From positions 1 to 62,738 of the forward strand of contig JAJQCA010000066.1 of the NCBI GenBank assembly GCA_021202985.1: DNA of 62,738 nt, given 5' to 3'. Shown one piece after another: positions 27,703-37,300 of the stretch (within the stretch, counting starts at the first letter, position 1; each line of letters opens with the position of its first letter). This DNA is from Alistipes sp. (lineage in GTDB: Bacteria; Bacteroidota; Bacteroidia; Bacteroidales; Rikenellaceae). The notes beneath the pieces are model-generated. The model searched no databases and was not told where the DNA came from. It was given only the letters and a program-made list of their open reading frames with translations. Made by a program: the position numbers and the translations under genes.

Positions 27703-29298
27703 TCATTCCTTATCCGAAACCACCTCGTACGGGTAGAGGATATATTTGTTGATAAGCGGCAGCTTATAAACCGTGCCGAACGGCCGCGACGACAGCTGAA
27801 GCACCGGGCATAACTGCCGCCTCTTAAATTCGTTCTCCTTTATGCATTCGGCAATGTGCGAGACCATATTGTATTCATAGCCCGCGTTCACTATCTCCTC
27901 CACCCCGTGGTTCTCCTCCACGAACCGGAGAAGGATAGCGTCCAGTAGGTCGTACGGCGGCAGAACGTCGGAATCCTTCTGGCCCTCCTTAAGCTCCGCC
28001 GAGGGAGCCTTTTTGATGATATTTTCCGGAATTATCTCGATACGTCGGTTAATATAACGCGCGACGGAGAAAACCTCCGTTTTGTAAAGGTCGCCGATTA
28101 TACTTAACGCCCCGGCCATATCGCCGTAAAGGGTGGTGTAGCCCATAGCTATCTCGCTCTTGTTCGAGGTGTTGAGCAGAATGTATCCGAACTTGTTCGC
28201 CAGTGCCATAAGCATGGCGCACCGGATGCGGGCCTGGATATTTTCCTCCGTCTTGTCGAACGATGTGCCGCCTATCACCGGCTTCATACTTTCGTGGACG
28301 GCGTTGTAGGCCTCCGTTATCGGTATCACGTCGTACTCGACACCCAGGTTTTCGGCCATCTCCACGGCGTCGGTCACCGAGTGCTCGGACGAGAATTGCG
28401 AGGGCAGCATCAGCACCCTGACGTTCTCAGCCCCCAGAACGTCCACCGCCACCGCCAGCACTACTGCAGAGTCGACCCCGCCCGACAGGCCGAGGCACGC
28501 CTTCTTAAAGCCGTTCTTCTCGAAATAGTCGTGCAGGCCCAGCTTCATGGCCTTGTAAACATTCACCGTATGGTTCTGGGGCGGAATGGGCACAGGGGAT
28601 GCCGCAACCGTATCCACCACCACGAAATCCTCCTCGAAGCTCTTTAGGAAAGCAATTCCTTCTCCCCGGCGGAACACGCACGACGAACCGTCGTACACAG
28701 TTTCCGACTGCCCGCCGAGGTGGTTCACGAACACGAAGGTCTTCTTATGGATGAAAGACGCGGTCTTAATATGGTCGTAACGCGTCTCGATACGCCGGCG
28801 GAAATACCTGTCGGCATGGAGATTGACCACCACATCCGTATTGTCGCCGAACCACTCCTCGGTCTGTATATCCTCCCCGACAACAACAGCCAGGCGGTTA
28901 TCGCCTATGTTCACGAAACCGCAGCCGGTGGAGCTGTCGTAATAGATCTTCTCGTCGGCACAGGAAATGTTTTTCTTGCCGAAGAACTTCACAATTCGAC
29001 GGTCTTTTATCAGGACCGCCGAACTCACCCTCTTGTTCCGGTCGTAGACGGGCAGCCCTAATAGCACCGCGATACCCTCGCAATGGGACGCAATTTCCAC
29101 CATCGCTACCTCGCAGGCTTCCAGAAACTGCGATTTGTTCATAAGGTAATAGCAGTTGGCCCCGCTGACGGCATGCTCCGGAAATACGACCAGTTCCGCC
29201 CCGGCCTCCCTCGCGCGGTAGATACTCTCGATGATTTTGAACTTATTGTTCTTCAATGCACCGACTGTGTAGTTCTGCTGTGCAATCGCGATTTTCAT
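27703..29298 (-). CDS. nadE: NAD+ synthetase with nitrilase-like N-terminal domain
   Basis: Forms NAD+ from deamido-NAD+, ATP and an amide donor. The C-terminal synthetase domain has the ATP P-loop S-G-G-V-D-S at residues 272-277 and normal downstream motifs (N-T-S-N-K-S-E, Y-G-D-M-A-G). The N-terminal nitrilase-like domain normally releases ammonia from glutamine with a Glu-Lys-Cys triad. E41 (F-P-E-H) and a Lys near 108 are present, but the catalytic Cys (usually in a C-E-D motif) is Gly141 in V-V-G-E-D, encoded GGG. The glutaminase should be inactive, so the enzyme may depend on free ammonia or a partner amidotransferase. It is 531 aa. Confidence 0.93.
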   Translation of the reverse strand: MKIAIAQQNYTVGALKNNKFKIIESIYRAREAGAELVVFPEHAVSGANCYYLMNKSQFLEACEVAMVEIASHCEGIAVLLGLPVYDRNKRVSSAVLIKDRRIVKFFGKKNISCADEKIYYDSSTGCGFVNIGDNRLAVVVGEDIQTEEWFGDNTDVVVNLHADRYFRRRIETRYDHIKTASFIHKKTFVFVNHLGGQSETVYDGSSCVFRRGEGIAFLKSFEEDFVVVDTVAASPVPIPPQNHTVNVYKAMKLGLHDYFEKNGFKKACLGLSGGVDSAVVLAVAVDVLGAENVRVLMLPSQFSSEHSVTDAVEMAENLGVEYDVIPITEAYNAVHESMKPVIGGTSFDKTEENIQARIRCAMLMALANKFGYILLNTSNKSEIAMGYTTLYGDMAGALSIIGDLYKTEVFSVARYINRRIEIIPENIIKKAPSAELKEGQKDSDVLPPYDLLDAILLRFVEENHGVEEIVNAGYEYNMVSHIAECIKENEFKRRQLCPVLQLSSRPFGTVYKLPLINKYILYPYEVVSDKE

Positions 29299-29356
29299 AG
29301 GACGGGTATATAGGTGGGATAAATGTGCTTATTGGATTCCGTGTGGGATTGTAAGA

Positions 29357-29364
29357 CAAATATA
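29357..29364 (-). promoter_or_regulatory. Bacteroidetes -7 box (TATATTTG) for nadE
   Basis: An exact TAnnTTTG match on the minus strand, 58 bases before the nadE ATG. It is back-to-back with the tRNA promoter. Confidence 0.5.
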
Positions 29365-29389
29365 ACTCATAAATTTTTTTCGCGGCGTG

Positions 29390-29419
29390 TTGCGGTTTAA
29401 ATTTTTTGTTATAAATTTG
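29390..29419 (+). promoter_or_regulatory. Promoter of tRNA-Phe
   Basis: TTG at 29390-29392, a 19-base spacer, and TAAATTTG at 29412-29419. This fits the -33/-7 architecture and spacing of Bacteroidetes promoters well. Transcription should begin near 29426, giving a leader of about 65 bases before the tRNA. Confidence 0.65.
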
Positions 29420-29491
29420 CACCCGTCAAAACGCCTTGTCCGGGGACACGGCCGGGCCGCATCCCGACAAAACGTTTTGACTTATCTACCC

Positions 29492-29564
<73 letters not shown>

Positions 29565-29588
29565 CTTGCAGAAGATGCAGATTAAAGT

Positions 29589-29624
29589 AAATCCCTGAAT
29601 TTCAACGAAATTCGGGGATTTTTG
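29589..29624 (+). terminator. Terminator of tRNA-Phe
   Basis: A 15-bp stem (29589-29603 with 29607-29621, one G-T wobble) with a three-base loop, followed by T-rich sequence. It lies 25 bases past the tRNA end. Confidence 0.8.
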
Positions 29625-29678
29625 TTTTAGGGCTATATGCAAAAAATAGCGTTTTAGAGCACTTAAATAATCGTTAGG

Positions 29679-29718
29679 AGGTGGACTAAAACGACAGGAA
29701 TGAAAGTCCACCTTTTTA
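29679..29718 (+). terminator. Hairpin with T-run upstream of the integrase
   Basis: A 9-bp stem (29679-29687 with 29705-29713), 17-base loop, then TTTTT. It could stop read-through from the tRNA or act as an attenuator for the integrase. It lies about 60 bases before the integrase -7 box. Confidence 0.55.
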
Positions 29719-29775
29719 GTTCATTTTGCACTGAATAGCAGAACTTTGCATGACGCTAAAGCGGTCTCGGTTACA

Positions 29776-29783
29776 TAATTTTG
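29776..29783 (+). promoter_or_regulatory. Bacteroidetes -7 box (TAATTTTG) for the integrase
   Basis: An exact TAnnTTTG match 21 bases before the ATG at 29804. It lies inside the longer open frame from 29750 and so argues for the later start. Confidence 0.5.
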
Positions 29784-29803
29784 GATCACTAAAAAATGTA
29801 TGT

Positions 29804-31018
29804 ATGAGACGACAATCTTTTAGCGTTTTGTTCTTCATCAACAAAACTAAATTACTCAAAAACGGAGAAGCACCCATCGTGCTTAGGATTAGTGTGAGTG
29901 GGATTCGGGCGGAATCCCAAATCAGGAGAAGTGTTTTACCAAACCTCTGGAATCAGAAAACAGAAACAGTTATCGGAAGGGATAAAAAAGCCGTAGAGTT
30001 GAACGAGTATATCCGGATGCTAAAATTAAAAGCTCTTACAATTCACAGAGAACTGGAATTAACAGGTTCGCATTTTACAGCCCGTATCATAATGAATAAA
30101 CTCTACAGTGCGGAAGAAAAGCGCACTCTGCTCTCGATATTTCGAAAACACAACGACGACCTCCGGCCTCTTATCGGTATCGAATATGAGAAACGGACAG
30201 TCAGCCGTTACGATAGTTGCTGCAGATATATGGAGGATATGATAAAGCGTGTCTATGGCAAAGACGATGTGACACTCGCCGAAGTTAACGGAGAACTAGT
30301 ACGCAACTATGAGATGCACTTAAAAGTGGTACGCGGTTGTCAGGCTAATACAGTTATCCGCTATATGAAATGCTTTAAGAAAGTTATCCATATGGCTCTT
30401 GCTAATGAATGGATGACCAAAGATCCGTTTGTCGGGATACACTTTTCGGCAAAACCGGTAAATAAAGATGTACTTACAAAGGATGAACTCGATATCTTAA
30501 TGAAGCGCGAGTTCCGTGTGCCGCGCCTAGAACATGTCCGGGATACTTTTATCTTTTGTTGTTTTACCGGCATGGCTTATATAGATGCTCATTCTCTTCG
30601 TTCCGAGCATATTGTTCGGGATAATAATGGTGAACCTTGGATCAAGAAAACCCGTGAGAAAACCGATATCGAGTTTCATGTGCCACTACTTAAAATCCCT
30701 CAACAGATTTTAGAGAAATACAAAGATGATCCGGGTTGCCAGCGGACAGGCCGCCTGTTACCCATAACCAGTAACCAGAAGATGAACGATTATCTTAAGG
30801 AAATTGCGGCACTGTGCGAGATTAAAAAGCACCTGACCACTCATACAGCCCGTAGAACCTATGCTACGACTGTCTGCCATGAAAGCGGCGTAGCTATTGA
30901 GAACATCTCCAAAATGCTCGGCCACACCGATACTCGCATGACGCTGCACTATACCAAGATCGCCGATAGCCGAATTAAAAAAGATATGCAGCAGGTCAGG
31001 GATATTTTCGACCGGTAA
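29804..31018 (+). CDS. Tyrosine recombinase/integrase, Bacteroidetes type
   Basis: Site-specific recombinase of the island (404 aa from ATG 29804; the frame is open from 29750, but the extra 18 residues precede the promoter box). An N-terminal Arm-type domain (S-F-S-V-L-F-F-I-N-K-T-K) is followed by a SAM-like core-binding region and the catalytic domain. H-T-A-R-R-T (His-x-x-Arg) and L-G-H-T...L-H-Y (His and the nucleophile Tyr) are visible near the C-terminus. The first catalytic Arg position reads T-G-M-A-Y rather than T-G-L-R, as also occurs in other Bacteroidetes integrases such as IntDOT. It lies beside tRNA-Phe, its likely target. Confidence 0.93.
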   Translation: MRRQSFSVLFFINKTKLLKNGEAPIVLRISVSGIRAESQIRRSVLPNLWNQKTETVIGRDKKAVELNEYIRMLKLKALTIHRELELTGSHFTARIIMNKLYSAEEKRTLLSIFRKHNDDLRPLIGIEYEKRTVSRYDSCCRYMEDMIKRVYGKDDVTLAEVNGELVRNYEMHLKVVRGCQANTVIRYMKCFKKVIHMALANEWMTKDPFVGIHFSAKPVNKDVLTKDELDILMKREFRVPRLEHVRDTFIFCCFTGMAYIDAHSLRSEHIVRDNNGEPWIKKTREKTDIEFHVPLLKIPQQILEKYKDDPGCQRTGRLLPITSNQKMNDYLKEIAALCEIKKHLTTHTARRTYATTVCHESGVAIENISKMLGHTDTRMTLHYTKIADSRIKKDMQQVRDIFDR

Positions 31019-31067
31019 AATTTCAATAAGCAGAGTTTAAATCTTTTATTTTTATAAATTTGAAACC

Positions 31068-31910
31068 ATGACTAAGCAAGAAGCAATCAAAATATTCGAA
31101 GATAAGAAAGTCCGTTCCGTTTGGGATTCCGAAGCGGAAAAATGGTATATATCCATTGTAGACGTGATTGCTGTACTGACTGAAAGTATCGATCCTACCG
31201 CGTATTGGCGAAAGCTAAAGCAAAGGCTTAAAGCTGAGGGAAATGAAACCGTGACAAATTGTCACGGTTTGAAAATGCAGGCCTCTGACGGCAAAATGAG
31301 AATGACCGACGTAGCCGATGTAGAACAGCTTTTCCGCCTTATTCAGTCTATCCCCTCGCCCAAAGCCGAACCTTTTAAAATGTGGCTGGCCGAGGTTGCA
31401 AGGGAACGCCTCGAAGAGATCGACGACCCGGAATTAGGTATTGATCGGTTAATGGAATACTATCACCGCAAAGGTTATTCAGCCAATTGGATCAACCAGC
31501 GCCTTAAGTCCATCGAGGTTCGCAAGGAACTTACCGATGAGTGGGAACGTCGCGGAGTCAAAAAAGGGCAACAGTATGCCACGCTTACCGATATTATTAC
31601 TGTCGCTTGGTCGGGAATGACCACTAAACAGTATAAGCAGCATAAAGGATTAAAGACCGAAAGCCTGCGTGATAATATGACCAACCTCGAATTGGTTTTA
31701 AATATGCTGGCCGAGGCTTCTACTACCGAGATATCAAAGCAGCGCAAGCCTCGCACTCTAAAACAGAACGCAAAAGTCGCTCAAGACGGCGGCTCGGTCG
31801 CCGCCGTCGCCCGGAAGCAACTCGAAAAAGAGACCGGGAAAAAAGTCGTCACTAAATTGAATGCAAAGAACCTTAAACAAGTTCCAATTGAAACTGATGA
31901 CAAGGAATAA
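31068..31910 (+). CDS. BRO-N/DinD-like protein
   Basis: A 280-aa protein with an N-terminal BRO-N-type domain (residues about 1-115: V-R-S-V-W-D-S-E, W-Y-I-S-I-V-D-V-I, then S-P-K-A-E-P-F-K-M-W-L) and a DinD-like middle (about 125-215). The C-terminus is Lys-rich. In E. coli DinD is damage-inducible and inhibits RecA. Relatives in mobile elements are of unknown function. It is the second gene of the island, 49 bases after the integrase and on the same strand, and is followed by a strong terminator. An exact 25-base palindrome lies inside the coding sequence at 31246-31270. Confidence 0.85.
   Translation: MTKQEAIKIFEDKKVRSVWDSEAEKWYISIVDVIAVLTESIDPTAYWRKLKQRLKAEGNETVTNCHGLKMQASDGKMRMTDVADVEQLFRLIQSIPSPKAEPFKMWLAEVARERLEEIDDPELGIDRLMEYYHRKGYSANWINQRLKSIEVRKELTDEWERRGVKKGQQYATLTDIITVAWSGMTTKQYKQHKGLKTESLRDNMTNLELVLNMLAEASTTEISKQRKPRTLKQNAKVAQDGGSVAAVARKQLEKETGKKVVTKLNAKNLKQVPIETDDKE
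31246..31270. repeat. Perfect 25-base palindrome inside the BRO-N gene
   Basis: Two perfect 12-base arms (AAACCGTGACAA and its complement) flank a single central A. It codes for E-T-V-T-N-C-H-G-L around residue 63. It is longer than expected by chance in a coding sequence and could be an operator or an RNA hairpin, although the encoded peptide may itself be conserved. Confidence 0.6.
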
Positions 31911-31931
31911 ACCAACTGTTTCATTAAAACC

Positions 31932-31968
31932 AAATAAGGACGCCGGAATAATTCCGGCGTCCTTATTT
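31932..31968. terminator. Strong bidirectional terminator
   Basis: A perfect 17-bp stem (31932-31948 with 31952-31968) with a TAA loop. It ends the integrase/BRO-N transcript and faces the minus-strand gene at 32021. Confidence 0.88.
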
Positions 31969-32020
31969 GAGTTTTTATCAGTGTGGTTACATTATTTCCG
32001 TACAGTATTAATATTGATGT

Positions 32021-32509
32021 TTAACCGTATGTAGTATTCCACGGGGAGTCGAGGTACTCGTGATCCATCCACGGTTTTGCTATTTCGATAAATTTCCGCA
32101 CTCCGCCGTCTTTCACAAACCGTTTCCATATTTTCTCGCCTCCCGTAATGTTTTCACGTTCATAATTGCGGGTTAGAAGATCCTTCAGATATGCCTCGAT
32201 AGCCTTATCAATTCTCTTGAACCTTTGCTTTTCGTACTGAATCTCTACCACATAATATTTCCCTTCCCTTTTTAATTCGAGACAGGTGCCCACTACCATA
32301 TTTAAATATTTATCGGAGTACTGTATACCGATACATTTAAAATCACTATCGGTACGGCGCAGCGTCATTTTTATATCTCCGTCCAGGACACAGAATTGTA
32401 CCTCATCAGTGAATGTTTCCCTGCTTGCCGTATTGGTGAGTGTATTGGCAGAAAGATGAGTATTAATAGCGAGTAAAATAAATGTGAATACGAATAATTT
32501 ATTTTTCAT
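32021..32509 (-). CDS. Secreted protein of unknown function (162 aa)
   Basis: A signal peptide (M-K-N-K-L-F-V-F-T-F then a hydrophobic stretch ending near S-A-N, about residue 22) precedes a basic, charged mature part with two Cys (C40, C59). The C-terminus is W-M-D-H-E-Y-L-D-S-P-W. I do not recognise it. It lies 68 bases downstream of another secreted unknown on the same strand, and its base composition is lower in GC than the core. Confidence 0.6.
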   Translation of the reverse strand: MKNKLFVFTFILLAINTHLSANTLTNTASRETFTDEVQFCVLDGDIKMTLRRTDSDFKCIGIQYSDKYLNMVVGTCLELKREGKYYVVEIQYEKQRFKRIDKAIEAYLKDLLTRNYERENITGGEKIWKRFVKDGGVRKFIEIAKPWMDHEYLDSPWNTTYG

Positions 32510-32577
32510 AATTTTTTATTAAAGTTTAACCAACATTGCCTGATTATGCCTGAGTAACTCCGGCTAAAAAAGTTCTA

Positions 32578-33567
32578 TCACTGCATTACAATGACACACA
32601 TATTAACCCATTGCTCATTCAATGAATCCGGGATCGGATGGTCGGTTACAAATTCACAATTTAAATAACGCCAACGTTTTTCTGAAAGGTTGTCATTAAT
32701 AATATCCCTCATGTCAGACAGGTTGATTCTTTCGTTTTTCGGATCAACGCGAATATAGGCACATCTTTCAGTGTAGGATTCATCGCGAAAAGTTCTGCCA
32801 ACCTCGGCATCGTAAGCGTCTTTGTGGGAGACTGTAAGGTAAACCCTATCGTTGTATAAATGATAGGTGCCCATGAATTTTAAACTCATACTATTCTCTC
32901 CCAGCTCTGAATTAGTGGCTGAGTAAGTGAATTGCCCATGATCCTTAAATGTGATAAAATGCTCCCAACCTTCTTCGTCAGCACCTACCCAACCCATCTC
33001 CGAGTCCGGGCGATCATTCACAGGAAACGACCAATTCTGGTTTTTCATAATTCCGGGAGATCTCCGGTAAACTTTCGTGGCCGGCATGTCAAACATCGTA
33101 GTGTGGACAACAACTATGGTGTCGTTAAACCCGACTATTTCTACATCCGAACCTACGTCCCTTTTTCTGATTTTAGGCTTACCGGTAAGATTACCGCGCT
33201 GCTCGAAGTCTTTTATTTTAAATCTTAATGTGTTATTATTCTCGTCGATGAAATAAGTGCCATAAACATCGATCGCATGAAATATTCCCCCGGAATAACC
33301 TGTGGTAATCTTAAAAGTCCCATCGCTGTATAGGCGGAAATTCTCAAAATGAGGGCCATTGTTCTTGCTCCAATAATCTCCTATCAGGCACTTGACATTG
33401 AATTCTTGTGGAGGCAGACTGTCGAATATATTGACTTGAAGAGGCGAACTGCGGGGTAATATTACAGGAATCGGCTCCTGTGAAAATGATTGCAATGGCA
33501 TAAATAGCAATGCTAATATCCCGATTGAAATTAGTAGTGTAAAGAATATCGATGAAAACTCTTTCAT
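32578..33567 (-). CDS. Secreted lipocalin-like protein of unknown function (329 aa)
   Basis: An N-terminal hydrophobic segment (about residues 7-29, ending S-F-S-Q) is a probable signal peptide. The mature part has two similar beta-rich halves, each with a pattern like an extracellular lipocalin-type repeat: a W followed by a Y-S-D-G-T-F-K-I-T segment and V-Y-G-T-Y-F in the first, and a D-H-G-Q-F-T-Y-S and M-G-T-Y-H-L segment in the second. The resemblance is by eye only. It may be translated with the 162-aa gene downstream. Confidence 0.55.
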   Translation of the reverse strand: MKEFSSIFFTLLISIGILALLFMPLQSFSQEPIPVILPRSSPLQVNIFDSLPPQEFNVKCLIGDYWSKNNGPHFENFRLYSDGTFKITTGYSGGIFHAIDVYGTYFIDENNNTLRFKIKDFEQRGNLTGKPKIRKRDVGSDVEIVGFNDTIVVVHTTMFDMPATKVYRRSPGIMKNQNWSFPVNDRPDSEMGWVGADEEGWEHFITFKDHGQFTYSATNSELGENSMSLKFMGTYHLYNDRVYLTVSHKDAYDAEVGRTFRDESYTERCAYIRVDPKNERINLSDMRDIINDNLSEKRWRYLNCEFVTDHPIPDSLNEQWVNMCVIVMQ

Positions 33568-33764
33568 TTTAAGGAAGAACTATTGCCCTAAAGTAGTTAA
33601 ATATCCTCGATGTATTTTAATTCCATGACCGGCACAGCGGAATAGACAGCGCTTTGCTACCGTAAAAATTTCATTGCTAATCAGGTATGGAAGGTTATTA
33701 AGGCAGAGGAAGTGTCGGAGTGCTTTACTCTCTGTATAGTATTAGCAATCACATCTTCTGATCT

Positions 33765-33923
33765 TTACAAATGACCGGACCGGTAGTTATCTCTTTTTAT
33801 TGAAAACAATTTACCTTCATACTCAAAAACCACCTCAATTCCTGACTGAACCTTTTCCAAGTAATAATCAAGGTTTTGCTCCAGTTCTTCACATGTTATT
33901 TCAATCGTTTTTTCCGTATTCAT
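33765..33923 (-). CDS. Short Phd/YefM-like antitoxin fragment (52 aa)
   Basis: A 52-aa frame whose sequence resembles the start of Phd/YefM antitoxins: I-E-I-T-C-E-E-L, then Y-Y-L-E-K-V-Q-S-G, then V-V-F-E-Y-E-G-K-L-F-S-I. Antitoxins are normally 70-90 aa, so this is short or degraded. No partner toxin is recognisable beside it. It lies in a roughly 750-base region (33568-34322) that otherwise holds only a 74-aa frame at 33936-34160 (minus strand, no recognisable family, weak gene evidence) and a terminator. Confidence 0.4.
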   Translation of the reverse strand: MNTEKTIEITCEELEQNLDYYLEKVQSGIEVVFEYEGKLFSIKRDNYRSGHL

Positions 33924-34221
33924 GGAACTATTAGATTAATAAAACACAATATAGCGATTTATTCCTAATGAACTTTGGCGACTAAGCAATTCGTTTAACT
34001 TCTCATGGAAACAAATAGTTTCATATGATTTTCTATTGTGAATATGCATAATTTTGCAAAAGATTAATCCGCAAGGCCGAGCCACACCCTGACGGGTTTG
34101 GACCTCCGGCCCCACAATACTCCCGGATGCCTGCGGCAATTTGCGTATTAACTTTTCCAACGTTGGCTGGTCGCTACCAACTGTGAATGGGCAGAGGTGG
34201 TCAGCCCTATACTGTTGCCCT

Positions 34222-34259
34222 AATAAAAACCCCGGCGGTGCTCACGCAGGGCCGGGGTT
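34222..34259 (-). terminator. Terminator of the fimbrial operon
   Basis: A perfect 9-bp GC-rich stem (34251-34259 with 34228-34236). Read on the minus strand it is followed by TTTTTATTA. It lies 64 bases past the stop of the last fimbrial gene. Confidence 0.82.
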
Positions 34260-34322
34260 ACCACTATTAAAAATTACGTTTATGAAAGGGCTATAGCCCC
34301 TGCATTTCAAAATATCCCTATG

Positions 34323-37300
34323 TTAATCCAGCCTGCTGCAGCGGACGGGAAGCGTCCTTACATAATCCTGACCCGAATATCTGGTAACTGTGCTAGTTGC
34401 TGTATAGTCAGCATATATGGCCTGTCCGCGGTGATATCCTGCCGAACCTGACATCATCATATTATAAGAACTCGCGAAATATCCGACCCACTGATAGTAC
34501 CCGTCTCCATTTATAAATCCCGTCGATGGCATATAGTAACCGTCGAATCTCGTATAGCCGAAATCTACGACATCGTTATCCGGATCCGATGTGTTCTTGT
34601 TAGGCCGCGGAATAAAAAACTGGTTATTTCCCGTCAGGTTTACCGTTCCCCACGCCTGGTTGATATTGGCCAAATTCCATCCTTCAGGACAGGGATCGAA
34701 CTCATTTTTGTAATAAACATCGTTACTACTCACCCTCCATTCAATTTGCCTGTTACTCCACCAGAACGGAGCAGCATTCGCGCTGATGTGGGTGGTCGGA
34801 TTGGCGATCGAGTAGGCTATGGATTGCACTTCGCTCAGTGAGGTTTGCAGCGGTGCGCTATTGAATATGCCCGGTGGATATACGGGAATGTGGTTGTCCG
34901 CGAAGTGCCTCTTAGTCGAGTCCCGTATGTTCTGAGCCGCCGGAAACGGATCTTTACGTCCGTACTGATACAATAATCCCTGTGACTTGCGCCTATTGTT
35001 TTCGTTGTCATGGTTGTTCGTTAATGCCCCGAGGTTACGGTCCATAAATGTCGTGATTACCGTACCTTCCGCATTTGGATACCGGTAATAGGAGCCGGTC
35101 GCCGACGGCTGGTAAGCTGTTACCCAGATATGCCAGCTCCAGACGATATCATTTCCCATTTTGAGTGCCACTACGGCGTTCCCTTCATTATTCGAAGTTC
35201 GGACGAATATTTCGCTGTCGATATCTTTTTGACTGTGCGCCGGTGTAAGAGAGACTTCTGTTATCAATCCGTTTACGTCCTGCCAAACCACTTCGCAGGA
35301 CATGGGCCCGCTATCGTCTAAGCGGGAATTCATCGGATACTGCGACCATGCCCTATATGCCTTGCGAACGGGGATATGTACCGACCCGCCGGGCGGCACT
35401 ATGTAGCTGTTCGGCTGCAAATGATAGGCTTCTAATTCAATGGTTTTGATAGGCTTGGACATAAGATGATGGAAGTCTTTTGGTCTTACGGTTATCGTCG
35501 CTGTTTTACCGTCCAGATCAGCAGATGTCGGTTGAAGGGTTACGGGGAAATTGCTTCTGGAAATATTGTCGGAGATAGTTCCCGGTGGGATGTTTGTATT
35601 AAAATCCTCTATCGCCTGACGGGAGGCGGGAGTAAGAATTTGATAAGGGTCCTCGACGGACACTACCTCGACATTAGCATTGTAATTTATTTCTGAAGTG
35701 TATGGAATGTCCATACGGTAAATATATTCATCGAGAAGGAAATCAGTTACCAAATGAGTAATATTCATTCGGTGTGTTTTATTCCCTGCCTTGAAATCGA
35801 AAAAACAGTCTCGTTTACCGTATGCCGTGCCGCCTGCAACGAAATCATCTTTATCGAATTTTTCCAGACGGTAATGGTACACCCTGCGGCCGCCGGTTAC
35901 CTTTTCTTCCTTTATTTCAAATCCCGGAACGAATTTGATATTAGTTCTGTAGTCACCATCCTGAATGTCTAATTCTATTTCCAGATGCTCGGGAAACCAT
36001 TCTACTATGATAGTTCCTTCTTCCTCGTCGCCCGGATAGGAGAGGTGAATGATATCCGTGGACGTGGTCGATTCCTGTCCCCTGTTATCGGTCACCCTGA
36101 GCCAGACATATTCTTCTTCGGTCTGGGTGATCGACAATTCATAAACAATGTTATCCGTTACTACGGGTACCTTCACGCTTCGAGGTGCTCCTGTTTCGTT
36201 TTCATCGAGAAGTACGGTTACTTTCTCGACCGTGCTTCCAGTATTCCAGTCGTCCGGGGTAAATTCCAGCCAACCGGTCTGGGCCGCCGGACTCCATACC
36301 GCAGCAGCCATATCTATTTTCCAGAAGGGCTGGTTTGTTTCGATCTCTATCGTATTGTCTACCCACGGATCGGAAACTGCGCGTGTTCCTCCGGTCGGGC
36401 GGTTACTGTTCTTCGGGAATTCTTTTTCTCCCGGTTTGACTTTCAGCCACCATGGGCCTTTAATGATAATATCCCCCATATCGCTCTCATTCCAGTCGAC
36501 GATATTGGTTTCTATCGAGGCGGTCGTCGATCGGTAGGCATCTTCTTCGTCGTCCGAACCGTTCGTAAGTAATTCCGACAGTGTGATGGTATAGTGATGG
36601 TTGCGGAGCAGATCGCGGTAATTACGGGTGCCGTCCGAGCCGATCGAATAAAGGTCTATACGATAATATCGGGGCTGGGTATATCCCTCCAATATCCCTC
36701 CTACTACCAGACAGGGCATCACTGGAAATGCGGACACTCCGGGATTGGGTGTTTCATTGAGATAGATTTTCGATGTTATACTCTCACTATTGTCTATATC
36801 TTCCCCTGAATAGGTTATCTTTCCCGAGGCGGGAACAAGCGACAAACTCGTTCCCGTCTGGCTGGCTTTAATAACCTCGTCGCCCTGCATGGTTCCGGCA
36901 TCGGGGATAAGTGCCATCTGGCTTTGCCAATGGTATACTGAAACGGTTTGGAGTGTTAATTCCGACTCGACCGCCGCCGACATTGCAATATCTATCTTGG
37001 CCACGGCTCGGTTCAGCGCAATATCGCCCAAAGACGCACTGCCCTTCGGTATGACCGCGTTAGTGAGCTGCCCCCAGAACGGGAACAACGCACTACTCGT
37101 TATATCCCATTTCCCGGATTGTCCCAGCCTCAGTTTTTCGCTAACCTCGGCACGCGTCATATCAGCCGTCAATCCTGCGGAACTGATGATGCCGGTAGAG
37201 TTAGCCAGAACCATCATGTCGTAAGTCCCCGGTTCGAGCTTTAGCGTAAACGTTCGTTTGGAAGCGTCGGTGGGATCGGTTTGTAAATTGGTTCCCGTAT

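Noticed and set aside
33936-34160. 74-residue minus-strand frame in the spacer before the fimbrial terminator
   Set aside because: No recognisable family, no clear ribosome site and no conserved context. It may be chance, so it is mentioned only with the neighbouring small gene.
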